Made by a program: the position numbers and the translations under genes
Part shown: positions 61,371 to 64,000 of the stretch, piece by piece
How the letters are laid out: each line of letters begins with the position of its first letter
How positions within the stretch are numbered: the stretch's first letter is position 1
From: Bacillota bacterium
GTDB lineage: Bacteria; Bacillota; Clostridia; Acetivibrionales; JAEZXR01
NCBI GenBank assembly: GCA_023419605.1
Contig: JAEZXR010000050.1
Coordinates: 48,419 to 112,418, forward strand
Reading direction: 5' to 3'
DNA: 64,000 nt
The notes under the pieces: generated by a model
Told to the model about the DNA's origin: nothing
What the model saw: only the letters and a program-made list of their open reading frames with translations
Database searches by the model: none

Positions 61371-61498
61371 AATCTCATGCTAAAAAAGGCGCTAAAGGGC
61401 CTATTGACTTCTCTTGCCATGTAGGATATGATGGATATATAGAGTTGAACACTTCATGATGTGGACAGCGAATATATAGTATATAGAGGTGAAGGCCT

Positions 61499-62080
61499 AT
61501 GGCTGGGAATATAAATAAGGAGTCTTTGCTGGCACTTGCCAATACCACCATCGACAAGGACGATGACGTTAAAATCGCTACCCTTAGCGATGAGCTTGCT
61601 ATCTCACAGGTGGTGAAGTTTTTTGAAAAGCAGGGAAGAAGCTTTACAAAGACCATGATACAGAACTATGTAAGGGTAGGCGTACTGCCGCCGCCCATCG
61701 ACAAAAGATATTACACACGGAACCATCTGATTTTATTGACACTCATCGATAATCTGAAAGCAATTTATTCCCTGGAGGAGATCCGCACCCTGCTGGAGCC
61801 GGTCCGCAACAATCCGGAAATCTTTGAGGATGATATCATAAAGGCAAAGGACGTATATAAAAACTATGTGGACATGCGTAAAGCAACCCTGAGCCGTTGG
61901 AAGGAATCGCTGCCGAAGCTTTTTGATGACGTGGACAAATTGCTGAATGAGGATGGGGTAAAGGAAGAGGAGAAGAACATTGCTACCTCATTTATGATTG
62001 CATTGACCATTATGGCGGAAACTATTGCTATGAAGGATTTGATTAATGGAATTATTAAAGAGTATATTAAAAAGGAATAG
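61499..62080 (+). CDS. DUF1836 family protein
   Basis: A 193-aa protein matching DUF1836, with a MerR-like winged-helix segment (FTKTMIQNYVRVGVLPPPID, then YYTRNHLILLTLIDNLK) and helices to the C-terminus. It is presumably a DNA-binding regulator found in clostridia; its targets are unknown. AGAGGTG lies before ATG 61499. Confidence 0.85.
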   Translation: MAGNINKESLLALANTTIDKDDDVKIATLSDELAISQVVKFFEKQGRSFTKTMIQNYVRVGVLPPPIDKRYYTRNHLILLTLIDNLKAIYSLEEIRTLLEPVRNNPEIFEDDIIKAKDVYKNYVDMRKATLSRWKESLPKLFDDVDKLLNEDGVKEEEKNIATSFMIALTIMAETIAMKDLINGIIKEYIKKE

Positions 62081-62132
62081 GAAGAAGAGACTATTCAAAG
62101 TGAATTCACTTTGAATAGTCTCTTCTTCTTTG
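62081..62132 (+). terminator. Terminator after DUF1836 gene
   Basis: GAAGAAGAGACTATTCAAAG and its inverse form a stem of more than 20 bp with a short AATT loop. Confidence 0.92.
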
Positions 62133-62479
62133 AAGCAATAGAAAAACGGAGAGAACGTGAGCTTGATAAAGAAAAAACAGATGGGGAGTTGAGAGAATAT
62201 GAATATGGATGGTAGAGGCCCTACAGTACTTAAAGCGCCGATTGCAAAACGGATGAAATATTAATATAATAATATACAGATGGTGAGAACACAAACAATA
62301 GAGTTTTGCTCTATTATTATTGTAGCAGTGATGTTAAAAAATACGACAATTGTATACAACTGGCAGTGGGTTTCTGATATAATAATAACTATCATATATA
62401 GATAGAGAGGCGGGCGGAAGCTTACGCCAACCTGACAAGTCAGGAACTTATATAATTTGCCCTAAAGGAGCTGGAATAC
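62133..62479. other. Spacer ahead of the NfeD-like pair
   Basis: No gene is called. A 21-codon frame (62199-62264) with GGGGAG upstream is possible but unsupported. Two small hairpins (GGCG/CGCC near 62411-62430 and CCTGAC-AA-GTCAGG near 62432) lie in the probable leader of the next gene. Confidence 0.4.
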
Positions 62480-63061
62480 ATGTTTTACGTATACATAGGT
62501 TGTCTTACGTTTGGTGTATTATATACTGTTTTATCTGTTGTTTTAGGTTCTCATGGTTTTGAACATGGAGGAATTGATCACGGCGGTTTACAGGGGCGGG
62601 ATGCTGACGATGTGCCATCTCCGCTAAATCCGGTAGTTATTGCGGTTGCTATTGCTGCTTTTGGAGCAGCAGGCATCGTCGGTAAGGCCGGATTTGGAAT
62701 GAGTGAACTTGTCAGCGCTGCATTTTCTGCCGTTTGTGCTGCCGCAGTCGGGGCTGCTGTGTTTTTCGGAATCCGTAGGTTTTTTTATCAGGCGAAGGTG
62801 GATACTCGCTTTTCCAGAGAAAATCTTATCAATTCCGAAGCAGAGGTTCTGACACCGATTCCGGTGCAGGGAGTAGGAGAAATCGTATACAACATGAACG
62901 GTATGCGCAATAGCCTGCCTGCCATGTCAAAGCACAATGAATTTTTGGGGAGGGGTGAAACGGTCATTATCCAGAGCATTGAGAACCATACGGCATTTGT
63001 AGCACAAAAGAACATCCATCATAAATCCTGCACCAACGAGAATTCAATCAGTAAGGAATAG
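62480..63061 (+). CDS. NfeD/OB-fold membrane protein, paralog 1
   Basis: A 193-aa membrane protein: an N-terminal helix (YIGCLTFGVLYTVLSVVLG), a short His/Asp loop (SHGFEHGGIDHGG), two more helices (about 52-100), and a C-terminal OB-fold-like domain (SEAEVLTPIPVQGVGEIVY). NfeD-type proteins are often coded beside flotillins in Firmicutes; any flotillin gene would lie beyond the window. AAAGGAG precedes ATG. Confidence 0.75.
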   Translation: MFYVYIGCLTFGVLYTVLSVVLGSHGFEHGGIDHGGLQGRDADDVPSPLNPVVIAVAIAAFGAAGIVGKAGFGMSELVSAAFSAVCAAAVGAAVFFGIRRFFYQAKVDTRFSRENLINSEAEVLTPIPVQGVGEIVYNMNGMRNSLPAMSKHNEFLGRGETVIIQSIENHTAFVAQKNIHHKSCTNENSISKE

Positions 63062-63172
63062 TATGAAAAACGGTGGAAACACCGGGAAGAGTTACGATAG
63101 AGAAGAATTGACGTTGTCAGCAGGGCCAAAAACAAACGTAAGGCCGGAGTGGTGTGAAAGCGAGGAATAAAC

Positions 63173-63838
63173 ATGGATTACGCTTATAAAGTTATGTTCG
63201 CTGTCGGAGTATTGTATACCTTTGTTTCTCTCATCCTGAATGGTATATCCGGAGCGTTTCACCTGGGGAGTCACTTTGACTCCATCGGAGGACATGGACA
63301 TATGGATGGAGCCCATGGCCATATTGGGGGGCACTCCGGCTTTGACGGCGGAGATGCCACCGCACACAGCGGTCACGGGGACGTTCCGAATGGAGGAATC
63401 TTCGGTACTGTTCTTTCCTATTTTGCCATCTTGATAAATCCCTTGGTTGCAGTTTCGTTTTTAACGGTATCCGGAGGTCTGGGCATTCTGGGAACGGAAT
63501 ATTTTCAATGGGGTGCGGTAAAAGTATTGCTGATTGCACTGGTGTCGGGAGCTGCCACCGCATTTTTACTCTACAGGTTTATCTCTATTCCCCTGTATAA
63601 ATCCGAAAATACCTCGAATCTATCGAGGGAACAATTGATCGGAACACCGGCGGAGGTCAGTTCAACGATCCTCCAGAACGGCTTTGGGAAAATCGCCTAT
63701 ACAGTAAACTCCATCCGTTTTACTGCTCCCGCAAAGCATGTAGAGGAGAGACTGGTAGTACAAGGACAACGAGTGGTTATATGCAAAATTGAAAACAATG
63801 TTTTCTATGTAACAGAAATAAAAGACCCTAATTTATAA
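63173..63838 (+). CDS. NfeD/OB-fold membrane protein, paralog 2 with His-rich loop
   Basis: A 221-aa paralog of the preceding gene with the same plan: N-terminal helix (VMFAVGVLYTFVSLIL), loop, two helices (about 78-135) and a C-terminal OB-fold-like domain (TPAEVSSTILQNGFGKIAY). The loop (about residues 29-72) is long and carries nine His with Gly and Asp (GGHGHMDGAHGHIGGHSG), suggesting metal binding outside the membrane. AGCGAGG precedes ATG. Confidence 0.78.
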   Translation: MDYAYKVMFAVGVLYTFVSLILNGISGAFHLGSHFDSIGGHGHMDGAHGHIGGHSGFDGGDATAHSGHGDVPNGGIFGTVLSYFAILINPLVAVSFLTVSGGLGILGTEYFQWGAVKVLLIALVSGAATAFLLYRFISIPLYKSENTSNLSREQLIGTPAEVSSTILQNGFGKIAYTVNSIRFTAPAKHVEERLVVQGQRVVICKIENNVFYVTEIKDPNL

Positions 63839-63851
63839 CGAGGCATAAGAT

Positions 63852-63879
63852 GTACCCCACCTCTATAGGTGGCGGGTAC
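63852..63879 (+). terminator. Hairpin after the NfeD-like pair
   Basis: GTACCC-CACCT-CTAT-AGGTG-GC-GGGTAC forms a strong nested stem (63852-63879). There is no T run. A second GGCGG/CCGCC inverted repeat follows (63895-63916). Confidence 0.55.
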
Positions 63880-63928
63880 CGATTAACTTTATAGGCGGCG
63901 AGCATATCTCCCGCCTCGTTGAAACGGA

Positions 63929-64000
63929 CTGGTCGTAAGCAAAGCTTACTGCTCGTCCATGCAGCCTGGCTGGTCGCAAGCAAAGCTTGCTGCTCGCCCA
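63929..64000 (+). repeat. 31-bp direct repeats with covarying hairpins at the window end
   Basis: Two 31-base copies (63929-63959 and 63970-64000, 41-bp step) differ at three positions. Each holds a GYAAGC-AAA-GCTTRC hairpin, and the T-A pair of copy 1 becomes C-G in copy 2. The array may continue past the window. Confidence 0.7.

Noticed and set aside
62199..62264. A 21-codon frame (MNMDGRGPTVLK...) with GGGGAG upstream
   Set aside because: Too short to support without conservation data; kept only as a possibility.

Overview
The window looks like chromosome from a motile, low-GC, Gram-positive anaerobe of the class Clostridia. Support comes from AGGAGG-type ribosome binding sites, Firmicutes-type riboswitches (c-di-GMP-I, M-box, ydaO/c-di-AMP), a CsrA/flagellin module, PrsA-like and CAP/SH3 secreted proteins, no outer-membrane genes, and the gene families present. 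The species cannot be named from the sequence alone. No rRNA, tRNA, CRISPR array, transposase or phage gene was seen.

Layout. 1-2.2 kb: a short flagellin and a flagellin-type glycosyltransferase. 2.3-6.5 kb: a c-di-GMP-I riboswitch ahead of a 1344-aa secreted VWA protein with eleven IPT/TIG repeats. 7-17 kb: a same-strand surface-glycan cluster with a TPR-glycosyltransferase, CDP-glucose synthesis and dehydration (rfbF, rfbG), the C3-deoxygenation enzyme RfbH, a thiamine-diphosphate enzyme of the kind that adds a two-carbon branch to CDP-sugars, an NAD-sugar reductase/epimerase and two methyltransferases. 17-19.8 kb: a second secreted IPT protein whose N-terminal domain resembles the TapA biofilm-fibre assembly protein, behind a strong promoter and a 300-nt leader. 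20-25.4 kb: a PucR regulator divergent from an acetoacetate-decarboxylase-family gene, then an SDR, then a dicluster Fe-S protein divergent from a CGNR zinc-finger regulator with paired operators. 25.5-27 kb: a PrsA-like foldase. 27.2-33.9 kb: csrA, the main flagellin, yvyF, flaG, an enlarged fliD, fliS and an flgN-like chaperone gene. 34-38.6 kb: an M-box riboswitch with corA, an alpha/beta hydrolase, a PflX-like radical SAM protein and an AraC regulator. 39-42 kb: leuC-leuD-leuB separated by inverted-repeat elements. 42.8-48.6 kb: an oppABCDF peptide importer. 48.7-50.8 kb: a 97-bp tandem array, a degenerate REC-GGDEF protein, and a LexA-like protein lacking the self-cleavage site. 51-56.7 kb: a cyanophycin locus (iadA, two small membrane proteins, cphB, cphA). 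56.9-64 kb: CAP protein, pseudouridine synthase, a ydaO riboswitch with a peptidoglycan-binding protein, small DUF proteins and two NfeD-like paralogs.

How the parts may fit. The first third reads as a surface programme: flagellins, their likely glycosylation with an unusual branched deoxysugar, and two large IPT-repeat secreted proteins, one under c-di-GMP control and one with a matrix-assembly domain. Both flagellin leaders carry the same proposed CsrA-binding architecture, so CsrA may set flagellin translation. The best candidates for something undescribed are the TapA-like/IPT fusion with its long leader, the branched-sugar cluster beside flagellin, a pair of dispersed 122-bp elements whose two hairpins covary, and the 97-bp tandem array ahead of the degenerate GGDEF gene.
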